DNA from: Sporopachydermia quercuum
Lineage: Eukaryota; Ascomycota; Sporopachydermiomycetes; Sporopachydermiales; Sporopachydermiaceae
DNA length: 64,000 bases
Assembly (NCBI GenBank): GCA_001599295.1
Contig: BCGN01000007.1
Location: 919,791-983,790, forward strand
Direction of reading: 5' to 3'
The notes under the pieces are model-generated. The model saw only the letters and a list, made by a program, of their open reading frames with translations. It was not told the DNA's origin and searched no databases. Of the stretch, positions 1 to 11,541 are shown in pieces. Position numbers and translations under genes: made by a program. Position 1 is the first letter of the stretch. Every line of letters starts with the position of its first letter.

Positions 1-87
1 TTAGCTGTCACTAAAAGTTTAGTGTTACTCCATAATGCTTTTTCAGTAGAAGTTGATTTGCCAGAAAGACCAGTTGTAGGCCGATAA
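1..87 (+). CDS. 3' end of an unidentified protein-coding gene
   Basis: Frame 1 is open from the first base to a TAA at 85-87 and encodes 28 residues ending LPERPVVGR. The composition (mixed hydrophobic and charged, no low complexity) looks like a real protein tail, and the sequence after the stop becomes AT-rich and stop-dense. It could equally be the last exon of a spliced gene. I do not recognise the family from so short a piece, and a chance open frame of this length cannot be excluded. Confidence 0.45.
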   Translation, partial: LAVTKSLVLLHNAFSVEVDLPERPVVGR

Positions 88-1052
88 TTGAACAACAAGT
101 AAAGTTTAGATGCGAAACATGTAGATGAGTAAAAGAGTAGCTTAGTAGCATCAGCGAGTGGCTAGTGAGCGTTTAGTAAAGGTTGCTGTCAGTTTGATCC
201 TTCTTTATGCAATGAGCCGTTTGAGTTACTGAATGATTGAAAGGAGTGATGGACTTTCAGCTAAAATAAAGAGCAATTTGGAACTAGTTTCAGTATAAGT
301 GATCTGTCGATGACTAGCTCAATTGGGTATTCAATTTGCTTCAACAAGAATAGGAGAGTTCGTTAATTGAGTTCAGGAATCTTAAATATAAGGTTAACGT
401 TTGCGTACAAGAAAGAGTTGATTTCTATCAGACATTGATTGCATAGCCTCTACAGATATCTATTCAGTCATAGTTATACAATATTCAACTGTAAAAAAAC
501 AGGAATTAACTCAAAGAATATTAAAAATGTTTATGGATATAATACAAATATTTGAAGAGAGTATACTCTCAGCTTTTTCTACTATTACAAAGTGAGAGAA
601 CAATCATAATCGTTATAATTAAAGTTGAACGTTAATACTTTTTTAAAAAGTCAATCGTGAAGTTTATTTTTGGTACCTATAGAAAATAATTGAGAAGGAC
701 ATAAAAACAAAGGTTTACATTTTAACTAAGTTTCATCGAAATACAACTTCTTTCAGAGATGAGCCACACTTGAATCTCTCTTGTGCACAGATTCTATATA
801 AGGTTGATAGGATTCAAATCAATCTTTACTCTCACAGCTAAAGTTTAACCATTAGCCTTGACCTTTCATTCTTCATATTTGATCTAGTGCAAATCGTTAG
901 TTGAGCTTCAGTGTTATGATTGACAGCCAACCCCCTGATCTAAGTTGTTATCAATGTCTTTCATTAGAAGCAAAGTGATGGCTTAAATAATCAAAAGATC
1001 TACAGGTGATTGATTCAGATAATCCCTTCTTTAAAAATTTTAAATGCCTCCT

Positions 1053-1086
1053 TTTGAGGGACATGCACTAGTGCATGTCCCTCAAA
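1053..1086. repeat. Perfect 34-bp palindrome
   Basis: The left arm TTTGAGGGACATGCACT is followed at once by its exact reverse complement, with no spacer. The centre lies between 1069 and 1070 and symmetry ends at both outer bases. A second AT-only near-palindrome (TTTAAAAATTTTAAA) lies just to the left, at about 1030-1044. Function unknown. It is far from any recognised gene. Confidence 0.9.
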
Positions 1087-2520
1087 TCATTCAAAATCAG
1101 AGCCCTTTTATCTTATTAACGTGCTGCAATTATCTTTTTTATTTCTCCTAAACTGATGTTTTATTACTTCTCTTTCTTTCTCTGTGCGTTCCATTAACTG
1201 TCAATCTTAGTTACTGTGTAGGTAAAAAGCTGTTCAGTGCCTCGGTATATTCCATATCATCAAACTAACTAATGTTAACTTCATGTTTAGTTCCAATGAT
1301 GTTTTTCGGCTTCACCAAGACCTCCTTTAGTTATGCACCAACATCATGAAAACCTTCACCTAATATACTTAACACTAGTGCTGAACTCAATTTTATCAAC
1401 TTTTTGTATTCCCCACAGAAAACACAGTGTTCCTATCCCGCTCTTAGTCCTCCCAAAGTCACCCTCAATCAAAATAGCTTGAAGATATAACAACTGTATC
1501 TGATAACTTCAAATGGAAACAAAAGGGGAAATGTTGATAAAACACTACAAACATAATAACAATAAAATCAATGACTCATATGAAGAATGATATAAATAGT
1601 GTCACCTACTAATTGGATCAAAATTAGGTGAATTGAACTAATCTGATTCGATAGCTATTATTATGAAATTACGATTGGGATTTAGAGTAATCGTAATAAT
1701 AGTTTAAACAGTTAATTCAATAATGAATTAATAAAAATACTTAGTGTAACTTGTTATTCCTTTTATTGCAGTACTAATGTTGTAAAGAATAACATAATAT
1801 TCCTCAATAAAACACATATCGAACATAAATTAGCTAATAGACATTAATTGCCAATTCCCAAGTATTACATTTTTTTGCTGCTAAGTAAGTTAATATAATA
1901 GAAAACTGTGATTACTGTTACTTGTCATAATTAATATAAAAGAATCATTTAATCTATGCAATGTATGTAATTTGTGCGACAATTGTCAGCAATACTCGAA
2001 ACAATTAGTTATAAAATATCGTAGCAATCGACTTTATAATAATTTGAATGTAATAGAAACATTATTACCCCCTCTAATATTTGCACTACAGTAATTATAA
2101 GGTATTAATTGCTTTTGGATTCTGCCATCAATTTTTCGACAATAGCTATTTCCGGTCCTTTTTTTATCTAAACAAACATCACTTATTATTATTCTCAAAA
2201 CATATATGACATATGACAATAATAGTAATAATAACAGCAATTAATGTAATAATAAATGTACTAATTAATGTCGAAACATATGACAAAAATAACAGCAGTT
2301 AACATAACCAGCATACACAGTAATTAATGCAATGTCCATCTCAAAGCAATGCAACAATTATTCTCATTCTTATTAATGTCATGTCAATTAAAGTAACAAT
2401 AATAGTACAATTCAATATTAATTATATAGAAAACTGTATAAAGAATTAACAGAAATAACAATTAGCAATAAGAAAAGAGCAACCGCGAAACCATCGACCA
2501 ACCAAATAAACTAATAAAAA

Positions 2521-2577
2521 CCACGTATAAAACCACGTATAAAACCACGTATAAAACCACGTATAAAACCACGAATA
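2521..2577. repeat. 12-bp tandem repeat, about 4.7 copies
   Basis: Four exact copies of CCACGTATAAAA occupy 2521-2568, followed by a degenerate copy. In one minus-strand frame this reads as a repeated FYTW peptide, but the surrounding frame looks non-coding. It is a simple minisatellite in intergenic DNA. Confidence 0.9.
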
Positions 2578-3371
2578 AGCCATAAAAATTAATAAAAATG
2601 AATCACCAAATATCCAAATTACCAAATACCCGAAGCCCTTAATTCCCAAATAAACCATAGAAATTTCACTCACTAAATAAGCCCATAAACACTTGCATGT
2701 TTGTTGAATCTTAATACTAAACCAGTTAAAGTAAATAACCAAATTGACGGTGAATCCAACATCTTTAAGATACCAGCTATAGAAGAACATATCTGCTCTC
2801 TTCTGTTGATGTTCTTTCAATAGCTTGATTTTTCTTAATTAGTAGCACAGTGTAAAAACATAATACTTGCATAGCAATACGAGATAGCAGCTTTCTAACA
2901 AAATGACATTATGAAAATGATGTCATAACATAATGTTACTGAATACTATGGTAGTTGCGATAGCATGTGAATGTACCAGTTACAGTATTAGATTCGTAGC
3001 AAATAATATCCTAGACTTGATTTAAACTAACTACTAGGAACACAATAAACCGTACAGTAAACGAATTAAACAGGTGATACCTATTTGTCAGAAACGATTA
3101 CCCATGTATCCTGTAGCAAACAAACAACAAGCTAGTTAGGTTATGAAGGATAGTAGTACCATACTGTACCATACAATTTGACAAGATCATAAAGGGTATC
3201 TACCTGTTCATAATTATTAATTAAGGCAGATAATCAGTAATCCATGATCGATGATAGTCATCCCACTGCCTTGCTTGTCATACTTCCATGTCAAGACGTC
3301 CTCTTCCTCAAATCTCCTAAAATTAATAGCTTCCTTCTTGTAGAACTAATTCCATTATATCCTCTCATCTA

Positions 3372-6300
3372 CTAAACATCCATTAAAAGACCAATTTTCT
3401 CAATTAAACCCATTCCGGTCATTCTAAAGGTTTGTCTAACAGTATTGAATCCTTCCTCAATAATACACAACATGTAATTGAATACTCCACGCTCATCACC
3501 ACTAAATCTCCAGTTTGCTATTAGGCCGCTGATTGAATTCAAGTCAATTGCAATATTGTTACTATTACTATTGCTAGTACTAGTACTAGTGCTACTGGAA
3601 CTGGTAGTATTCACATTACTATTGTTATTTGATAGTTCATCATTGGTAAACAGCAACTCAGTGACCAACTGAATACCCAATAAGATTGTCAAAACCCGTA
3701 ATGAATAGCGAAATAATTTCTGTTTAATCAATGATAAAGCAAAAGGATCAAGTGATAGTATAGGAACATCACCATTTGATTGTTTCCTCCCATGTCTCCT
3801 TTTACTATTCCTTCTTACTTTCCCAATCGATGAATCCCTTGTTTTATTCTTGCCTCTGCTAGTGGAGTCAGCATAAGAACTGTTCTTACTAATACCACCA
3901 TCATTATTCATACAATAAATATTCCTGATTGCTCTTTGAACTTTTCTATTAATCCTTGTTAAACCATTGTTGCATTTATCAGAACAAACAGGATGCACTT
4001 GCAGTTCATTTCCATTTCCATTTCCATTTCCACCAGTATTGTACTGTTGATGACAATATTCACAATTACATCTATAGTATTCATGTCCTTTATGTCGATA
4101 GCGGTCTTCACAATTAATACTACTGTAATATCCATCTTTATTATAATCACATCCTTGCTGTATAGATTTAATCCAGTCAGAAACCGAATTTCGTTTTGAT
4201 GGTAGTTTGAAACTGATTTCCCATTCATTGGAGACCAAATCCTGTTTTTCTTGCTGGTGTTGATGCTGATGATAATTGGTCATTGAATTGTATTGAATGA
4301 CAGTATTTTGGTATTGATTTTCTTTCCATTTGAAAAACAGCTTTCCTGCTTCATTTCTAAGCCAAGCAGCCCCTAATTCAGAAAAAATAGAACTGCATAG
4401 TGCATCGAGATCCGATTGATTGGTAGTAATGCTGTTGCTGCTGTTGATGACTGTTGACGAAGAATGTGATAGGACCACTGAATTTGAAGTGTTGATATTC
4501 TTAGTTGATACTGCAAAAGGATAGTAAGTATGAGATAGCACAGAAGCAGAGGTAGAACTAGAAGTACTAGCAGTCCTACTGGCAGTAGCAGTAGTTGCTG
4601 GGTCAATACTTCTACTAACAACATTATTATTATTCTCATTGTTATTGCCATTGAAGTTGCTGTTTATTCCATATTCATTATCACTATTGTTTACATCAAT
4701 TTTATTCTTACCAACACCTTTCTTCAAGTCTTTATCTTGAATTACTGTTTGATTAGAATCTCTTCTTTTCATGGTATCTACTATCATTTCCATCTCTTTA
4801 ATACTCTCATTAATATTTCTACCGAACATGAAAGGATTCAATTGATTTTCCTTCATTTTCTCCAACATTTCAAGCTTCAATTCCATTAGTTCAAACTCCG
4901 AAACCATATCACTTTTACTTATGATTGGAATAACAGGAACGAGTTTCTCTAGTTGTCTTATATTATCGATATCCACTTGCTTCAGTCGATGTAAAATAAT
5001 GTATAGACAGACATCAACGAGCTGGATTCCGGTTGTTCCAATTGAATTTTCAATCAACGTCTTAGCAGCTGATGTGAAGTTGTTCATAGTAGTATTATCA
5101 GTATTAGCACTATTAGCACTACTATTAATAGCACTACTACCAAGAGTATCATCACAATTAATCAGTCCAGCTGTTAACCTGAACTGCTGGTCAATATACC
5201 CAATAGTGTTCTCCAAATAATCATTAACATCAGACGAATATCCGTAGCCACATGAATCAATGAACTTGATATTCGTCTCAAGCTTACTAATATCTCCGGA
5301 GAGAATTGCTCCGGATGTATCAACAGTGGAACCATTTCTTGATACATTTACATAAGAGCTGTATAATCCAGCTGACTCATTATTATTACTGTTACTCTCG
5401 TCAAACTGTTGTTGAAATTGCTGCTGAAATTGCTGTTGGAAGTCAATCTTCGGTTTAGACGAAGCACCAAGTTCCCAGAAGGGAACAAAAGTGGTGTTTC
5501 TTGCTGCTTTACTGTTAATTGTCAAAGGAATAGGAGTCGGTTTTTCATCTAAATACACAATATCTTCACAGGTTTGAATAATGGTTTCAATCAGCTTAGT
5601 TTTCCCAATTCCTGAGTCACCAGTTACTAGGATTTTCAGTTTCCCAATACGCAAACCGTTTGTTGTGAAGTGTCTCCTTGTTGGTAGTTTCAGCCGGGGT
5701 AAAACTAATGAAAGAGGTGTCGGAGTATGATTGATAGTTGTAGAATTGATAGGAGATAGAGCACTATCATTTATAGAAGTAGCGCTATTGATAGTATTGA
5801 CAGTATCATCAATTCTCGTACAAGGATCAATACCGCTATCTCTCCTATTGATGAACTGATTTCTTGCTATATCATAATTAGCAACATCACGATTTCTCTT
5901 CTTCACAGTTATCCTTGTTCCTTTACCATCAGATTCTTTCCTAACTCCAGAGGTATCACCATTATTACTATAGGTACAATTGATATTACAAGTTGTTTTA
6001 TCCTCACCAGAGACACTTGGTGAATAAGAGCTGACAATGCTGAGAGCTTCACCATCAGTATAGCTATGATCACATTCATATTCATATTCATGTTCATATT
6101 CCTCATCTGATGTTGATGTTGACGATAGTTTAATACCATTAAGGGCATCATTATAAGCATTCAAACTATTTGGAGAGAATGAGTGGGAATTGATTGAAAC
6201 AAAAGAGCCAACAGCAGCAGAATCAGGGGTTGAGATAATACTGAACGATTGACCCAAAGGGATATTTGGGGATGATAGATATGAAGAAGAAGATGAGTTT

Positions 6301-7304
6301 GATGATGGAAAGGACGGTTGAATAACAGGAGAATTGTCGAACACAGCAGCAATAGAATGGGTGGTAGTAGTATCAGAAGAATTAGTATCATCGACATTAC
6401 CAGTACCCACAGCAATATTAGCACTTTCATCATTGGAGATATAGACAGTTGTACCACTAGAGAAATTACCAATATTACCTCTAACAGAACCCTCATCAGT
6501 AATGATGTCATTTACCTCACTACCTTCATTGTCTTTATAGTCAATAAGATTGCTAGCTTTCTCACTTGAATTACGGCCAACAGCATCATAAACAGTATCA
6601 TTATGACCATCACTTTTCAACTGTATTTCAATATCGTTAGATTCTCCCAAACTAATAGTTCCAAATTTAGTTCTATTTTTAATTGAAACTCCTACACTAT
6701 CGGCGACCTTTTTATCATCTTTAATGCTTCTAGTGTTTCCATCAATAGCAGTATCACTAATTGATCCAACAGTATTCTTACTACTATCAGCATTAGTTTT
6801 ACTGATGTTGCTGACATCTATCGACGGATGATCTAAAGCCGGATTGTGTAGCACATCAAATACTGAATAATGAGGTAAAAACAATGGAGACGCTGCAGAT
6901 GTTGACGTTGATGTTGATACTGCTGCTGCCGTTTTATTCACACGCTGCTTATTTCTTTCAAGTGGTTTTTTATTAGAACCGGTAAAAGGTTCAAATTCAG
7001 GTGTACATGATCGTAGATTAATATGATCGTTATGGCTCTTGTGTCCTTTATGACTATGACCATTGGTATGATTAGTGCTGTTATCAAACTTCTTGTGCTT
7101 GATGTTCATATTACCATTGTTATTATTAGTAATCAATGGTGATAATACGCCAGAGCCACTTGAACCCATTGAAGTTCCGGCAGAAGAAGCTGAGCCAGGT
7201 TTTGATTTATGACAATTCAAATAAGGAAAAGCGTTGTCATCACCAAGGCAGTCTTCATAAGGGTTGTTTCTTAGGAACTTATAATCAACTGGATCTCTTG
7301 ACAT
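3372..7304 (-). CDS. Septin-like GTPase-domain protein with long disordered N-terminus and hydrophobic tail
   Basis: A 1310-residue protein. Residues 1-550 are low complexity (Ser, Thr, Asn, Gly). A P-loop GDSGIGKT lies at about 562-569, a G3-like DSCGYG at about 683 (the usual Asp-x-x-Gly with an extra residue), and a G4-like SKSD at about 796-799. The text between, including YIDQQF after G3 and DVCLYIILHRLKQVDIDNI before G4, follows the septin pattern. A QQQF repeat and Asn-rich loops are inserted. A Cys/His-rich segment (about 1078-1115, CNCEYC and HPVCSDKC) could bind metal. Residues about 1200-1222 form one possible membrane span before a conserved-looking C-terminus. Known septins are 350-550 residues and lack this layout, so this is not a core CDC3/10/11/12 septin. 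The start is the first in-frame ATG. Function is unknown; a membrane-tethered, septin-related role is inference. Confidence 0.75.
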   Translation of the reverse strand: MSRDPVDYKFLRNNPYEDCLGDDNAFPYLNCHKSKPGSASSAGTSMGSSGSGVLSPLITNNNNGNMNIKHKKFDNSTNHTNGHSHKGHKSHNDHINLRSCTPEFEPFTGSNKKPLERNKQRVNKTAAAVSTSTSTSAASPLFLPHYSVFDVLHNPALDHPSIDVSNISKTNADSSKNTVGSISDTAIDGNTRSIKDDKKVADSVGVSIKNRTKFGTISLGESNDIEIQLKSDGHNDTVYDAVGRNSSEKASNLIDYKDNEGSEVNDIITDEGSVRGNIGNFSSGTTVYISNDESANIAVGTGNVDDTNSSDTTTTHSIAAVFDNSPVIQPSFPSSNSSSSSYLSSPNIPLGQSFSIISTPDSAAVGSFVSINSHSFSPNSLNAYNDALNGIKLSSTSTSDEEYEHEYEYECDHSYTDGEALSIVSSYSPSVSGEDKTTCNINCTYSNNGDTSGVRKESDGKGTRITVKKRNRDVANYDIARNQFINRRDSGIDPCTRIDDTVNTINSATSINDSALSPINSTTINHTPTPLSLVLPRLKLPTRRHFTTNGLRIGKLKILVTGDSGIGKTKLIETIIQTCEDIVYLDEKPTPIPLTINSKAARNTTFVPFWELGASSKPKIDFQQQFQQQFQQQFDESNSNNNESAGLYSSYVNVSRNGSTVDTSGAILSGDISKLETNIKFIDSCGYGYSSDVNDYLENTIGYIDQQFRLTAGLINCDDTLGSSAINSSANSANTDNTTMNNFTSAAKTLIENSIGTTGIQLVDVCLYIILHRLKQVDIDNIRQLEKLVPVIPIISKSDMVSEFELMELKLEMLEKMKENQLNPFMFGRNINESIKEMEMIVDTMKRRDSNQTVIQDKDLKKGVGKNKIDVNNSDNEYGINSNFNGNNNENNNNVVSRSIDPATTATASRTASTSSSTSASVLSHTYYPFAVSTKNINTSNSVVLSHSSSTVINSSNSITTNQSDLDALCSSIFSELGAAWLRNEAGKLFFKWKENQYQNTVIQYNSMTNYHQHQHQQEKQDLVSNEWEISFKLPSKRNSVSDWIKSIQQGCDYNKDGYYSSINCEDRYRHKGHEYYRCNCEYCHQQYNTGGNGNGNGNELQVHPVCSDKCNNGLTRINRKVQRAIRNIYCMNNDGGISKNSSYADSTSRGKNKTRDSSIGKVRRNSKRRHGRKQSNGDVPILSLDPFALSLIKQKLFRYSLRVLTILLGIQLVTELLFTNDELSNNNSNVNTTSSSSTSTSTSNSNSNNIAIDLNSISGLIANWRFSGDERGVFNYMLCIIEEGFNTVRQTFRMTGMGLIEKIGLLMDV

Positions 7305-9381
7305 TATGAAGATGAATTAAACGATTGGTTAGCAATGAAATACTTGGCCAACCATGAACAAATTGATAGTAGGACTTGTTACGGAATGTTGCGAAAGTGA
7401 GAGAGAAAATAGGAGTAAAATATGTTGATGCTTGACTGTTTGTTAATAGTGGAAAAATACCTCTTCACTGGTAAAACTTTGATCACTCCTCAAAACACTG
7501 ACAGTATCATAAATAATTATGAGAACAATGTTATCACCAGTACGGAAATTGTTGTATTGACAATATTAACGGAGCGACCAGAAAGTAGTATCAATACAAT
7601 AAAATGCTACTGCTTTTTCTTTTACTCATCTAACCTTTCAACGTTCAAAAAGTTAGAGTGAACCAGAAATCAAACTAATTCTATCCGAAATGTTCTTCAC
7701 TAGTATAACCAACAACAGTCAGGAAAAATAAAGCCTTCTTACCGATAATACCTTCCAGGGTAATAGAACCTTTTTGAGAATGCCTGCTTATGAAAAGTAA
7801 GATACTTAGTAGATAATCAACAATTCAAAACAACCAACGAACAACTCAATTCTGAATATTTGTACGTATTAATCTAGTTTATTCTAGATAATTCATAGAC
7901 CATACAAGCTGCTCTTCTGTTGATATTCTTATTCTTTTCCACCAATAAGACCAACAATAAAAACAGTTCTTGTGTTATCAATATCTGCTATTCAACAGCT
8001 ATAGCAGATACCAACAGCTACTTTGTTATTGTTCTTTCTTAATATGAGCAATTGGCAATTGGCAATCGGTAAGGCAAACACGTTTGAACACAATTCACAA
8101 TTGCAAGACCGAATGACTGCTACTTCTTGCTGTTTGATGCTTGCCAATGTTCTTCTGCTAATGTTAATATTACTAGCAATACTTCGTAATCCTTATACTT
8201 ATCTTTTCTCTATTGAAACTGCTCGTATTCTCTTTCTCTCCTGCCATGTAACAACAACACTTACAGTATACACACTATACAAACCTAATAAGAGTACCAC
8301 CCAACAAAGTGTTAACTATGAATTATCTTATGTAAATTCCGGGCACCTGTTTTATAATTACACTAGAAATAACACCTTGCAGTTTCTATACTATTTTGAA
8401 CTCTTGGAAGCGTTGTACTGTACATAATTCATGTATAAACGTGTTATAAAGCGACACGATATCGCCATTGATAAGGAAAAAGGACTCAAAACAGCAAGAA
8501 ACAGGCGATAAGGGCAAAAATAGGATAAATTGTGGATAAGGGTTTTAATTTGAATGTTGGGATGGTGGGTTATGGGACAGTAAAGGATATAAGTGATTCG
8601 GAATTTAGATGACGTGATTGGAAAAGAATGAGCCTTGTCTGAAGATGATAAGGAATAGGAGACAGGAGCTGAAACGAGAACAAGAATATGTTTTGGTTAC
8701 TTTAAAAGGTGAAGATGGTATGAATAGGGGTATTTAACCGTTTAAGTGATTTTAAAATTGAGATTTTGATGAAATTAACGGAAATAGTGGTGTTACTGAA
8801 GGGATGATTACTGCAAGAAATATACTCAAGATAGAAGAAATACTATGAATCCGAGAATACTTTATTACATAATCAGAAACGAAGTATCAGTCCTATTGTA
8901 GTTCTCTTCCAAGTTACTAATCTTATTTTTATCTCATTTACGCATCCTTTTCGCAATCAAATCAGCTTCCTCTTTAACATTTTCTCTTGTTCCAGGCTCT
9001 TAGTTTTGAACGATAGGGGATATTCCTAATGCGGTAATATTGATAACCAAAACCGCGTCTGTGTTTCATATGCAGCACTTATGCATAATTTAGAACTCTA
9101 CCCTTGTATTATTTCTGATTATGTAATCATATACCATGACATCACCCACTTTTCTACCATTATAATTTCCGATATCACCAGTCCGGAAACTATCTCCACA
9201 TACCCTCGGCTCAGTTTTCTATGTCAACATGGAAGAAAAGGAATTTATCAATAGCACCTGGTTTCTTTATACTATCAACAAGTATAACAGTCGTATGAAT
9301 AAATATTATATGACGGGCTAGCTTTATAGTGAGAGAAATAGGTGAAATTGGGTAAAATTGTGAGTTGATTGATTGTGAAAA
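7305..9381. other. Divergent intergenic region, septin-like gene / PEX10
   Basis: About 2 kb of AT-rich DNA that must hold both promoters. A 127-codon open frame from ATG 8044 on the plus strand has a hydrophobic middle but no recognisable features and is probably chance. Nothing else stands out. Confidence 0.5.
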
Positions 9382-11541
9382 ATGTCTAAGTCACCCAGTG
9401 GGAATTCGCATAGCTATACGCTGCCTTATGCTGATGCTCCTACTATAAGTAAGTAGGCCGTTGATATGACTGGATGAGATGATGAGATCAGATGAAATGC
9501 GAAGAGCGGAATGAGAATTATTTTGTTAATTGAAATGATCCATCAGAAGCGTTTTATTTGCTCCTAAACTGCTGGTAATAGCAACCATCTACGCAATTGT
9601 GGTAATTGTAATGGTATACTAACGGAATCTTTTATAGTAAGAGCTCATCAGAAAGATGGCTACTTTATGAGTTATTTAACATCGAAACTCCATGAAGCAA
9701 CAGCTGTTTTATTTGGTATGTCAGCTTTCCTAGATCTCAGTTCTTAGAGGCTATATGGATACATTCATCAGCTGTCATGATAACACATTGTTTGAGTGAT
9801 AGATAGATGTATGATAGTATCAGCACCAAAGTCACCGTCATTATGACTCTCATTTTCTACTTTTTTCCTACTTTTTCTTCTTGCTAACAATTGTAACAGG
9901 TCGTCAGTTTGCATTCACACATCAAATTGAATCTTCTGTGATCTCTAAAGCTGTGTATTTGGGTCTTACTACATTGTTAGGAGCAAGAACCTTGGGTGAA
10001 GAATACTGTGATTTGCTTTATATGAAAGAGAGCTCTAATAAAAGAAACAGAGGACTACCCACATTCATTGTAAGTGTTCTATAGCTTGAATGTGATAATG
10101 TGTGAATATGATTATGATAACTGTCCAAATGATCTCAATCGATAGTTAGGGAGCGTGTTTAAGGATCGTTAGTTAATCTCTATTGTTTTTCAAGTTGTTG
10201 CTGGTTAGGTTTAAGTGAAAATAGGGTAGAATCTCTTAGATTTCTGAATCAACAGCTCAACCACTAACACGCAACTGTCAGATTTGCTTTCGATCAAGTT
10301 CTTCTATCGTTGCTGAATTTGTTTCCCCTGAATAGCATAATGCCGAAACTGTTGAAAATAAAGCAAACAATGAATTATTTGAACAGGCATATTGGCAGTA
10401 TCAAGCTTATATTTCGTTCCTAGCTATTTGCCCTATTTGCTTGTGACTTGCTGCTGTCTTGACTCTTGGTTGAACTGGTTCCAAACTGAAGAGTATTTAC
10501 TGGCATTATTTGTTGCTAATCAGGGAGACTGTGGTGATACTTGTTCGTTGTTTAAACTGTCGATGTCATACGAGATTAATACTGGTTATAGTATTGTTTG
10601 GGCTTATTATGCTTGTTCATCATTCTTCATGCTATCATATTACACCAAACACACCTGATACATTGAACACATTTCAATTAATTTCTATTTGCTTTTCTCA
10701 TTTTTATTTGCCTCTAACATCTTTTTAGACTCGTCTGGGCTACATATTATCGTTTGCAGTGCTTCCTTACCTCTTTAAAAGGCTCACCAAGGCCATCAAA
10801 TCAAAATACCCTTCGCTGAAATCAAAACCAATATTGAAATATCTCCTCAGTGATGAAACTCCTAAAGTACTATCAACATTAAGCAATCTTCATTTAGCTG
10901 TCTTCTATTTCTTTGGCTCCTATTATGAGCTCTCCAAACGAGTGTTTAAACTGAGATATGTCTTTGGTCATACTGTTGATAATACCAATGGAGGAACTGC
11001 CCAAACGTCGGGATATGAAGCGTTGGGTCTTTTGATTGTTTTACAGACTGTGGTGGAATCAATAAAGAAGATAAAGAGCGGATATTCTAGTAACAGCAGT
11101 ATTAATAGTATTAATGAACAAGGCATCAATGGTGATAATGGTAGCATTAGGAACAGTAATGATAGTGCTAACACTGATAGTAGTTCAGCTACTTTACTTA
11201 CCGGAGTCCCTAAAAGTGCTAAAATGCATGAACTATTAGGGACGAAATTCAGGCCAGAAATTGATCTTTCCAACAGGAAAAACCTGGCCTTTATTGAAGA
11301 AGCATCAAGAAAATGCACCTTATGCTTAGAATATATGGCTGATCCAACAGCAGGGTTGTGTGGGCACGTCTTCTGTTGGAGTTGCATATGCGAATGGGTG
11401 AAAGAGCGAGTAAGTATAAGTTGGTTGTGGGCTATTAAAATGGAAGGTAATGGTGAATAATATTAACAATCTAAATAGCCTGAATGCCCTCTGTGCAGAC
11501 AGATGACCAGAGAGGAGAATTTATTACCTATAAGACAATAG
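9382..11541 (+). CDS. PEX10: Peroxisome biogenesis RING E3 ligase PEX10 (five exons)
   Basis: Predicted exons: 9382-9448, 9638-9715, 9900-10069, 10729-11409 and 11479-11541, giving 352 aa (the family is usually 320-380). Introns begin GTAAGT or GTATGT and end after a CTAAC/TTAAC branch site 8-15 nt from the AG; the frame is kept across all four. Exons 1-2 give the Pex10 signature YADAPTI then RAHQKD; exon 3 gives ARTLGEEYCDLLY; exon 4 gives LHLAVFYFFGSYYELSKR and the first part of the RING (CTLC at 301, then CGHVFCWSC). The RING is completed in exon 5 by CPLC, and the protein ends LLPIRQ as in other Pex10s. With Pex2 and Pex12 it forms the peroxisomal membrane ubiquitin-ligase channel that recycles the import receptor Pex5. 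It is convergent with HEL2, as I remember for S. cerevisiae. Confidence 0.95.

Larger units (their letters stand above)
88..3371. other. Gene-poor AT-rich interval
   Basis: No convincing gene. The interval holds a perfect 34-bp palindrome at 1053-1086, a 12-bp tandem repeat at 2521-2577, and long AT-rich stretches with TAAT/ATTA runs between 1600 and 2450. The open frames here are short or arise from the tandem repeat. Confidence 0.6.

Noticed and set aside
2446-2820. 124-codon minus-strand frame with repeated FYTW
   Set aside because: The repeated peptide is a by-product of the 12-bp tandem repeat. The rest is stop-prone AT-rich DNA with no family features.
8044-8427. 127-codon plus-strand frame with a hydrophobic middle
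   Set aside because: No recognisable motif, unusual residue mix, and it lies in a long divergent promoter region. Probably chance.
10070-10728. snoRNA in the long PEX10 intron 3
   Set aside because: Several CTGA sites exist, one with an 8-nt rRNA-like match, but no C box or terminal stem accompanies them.
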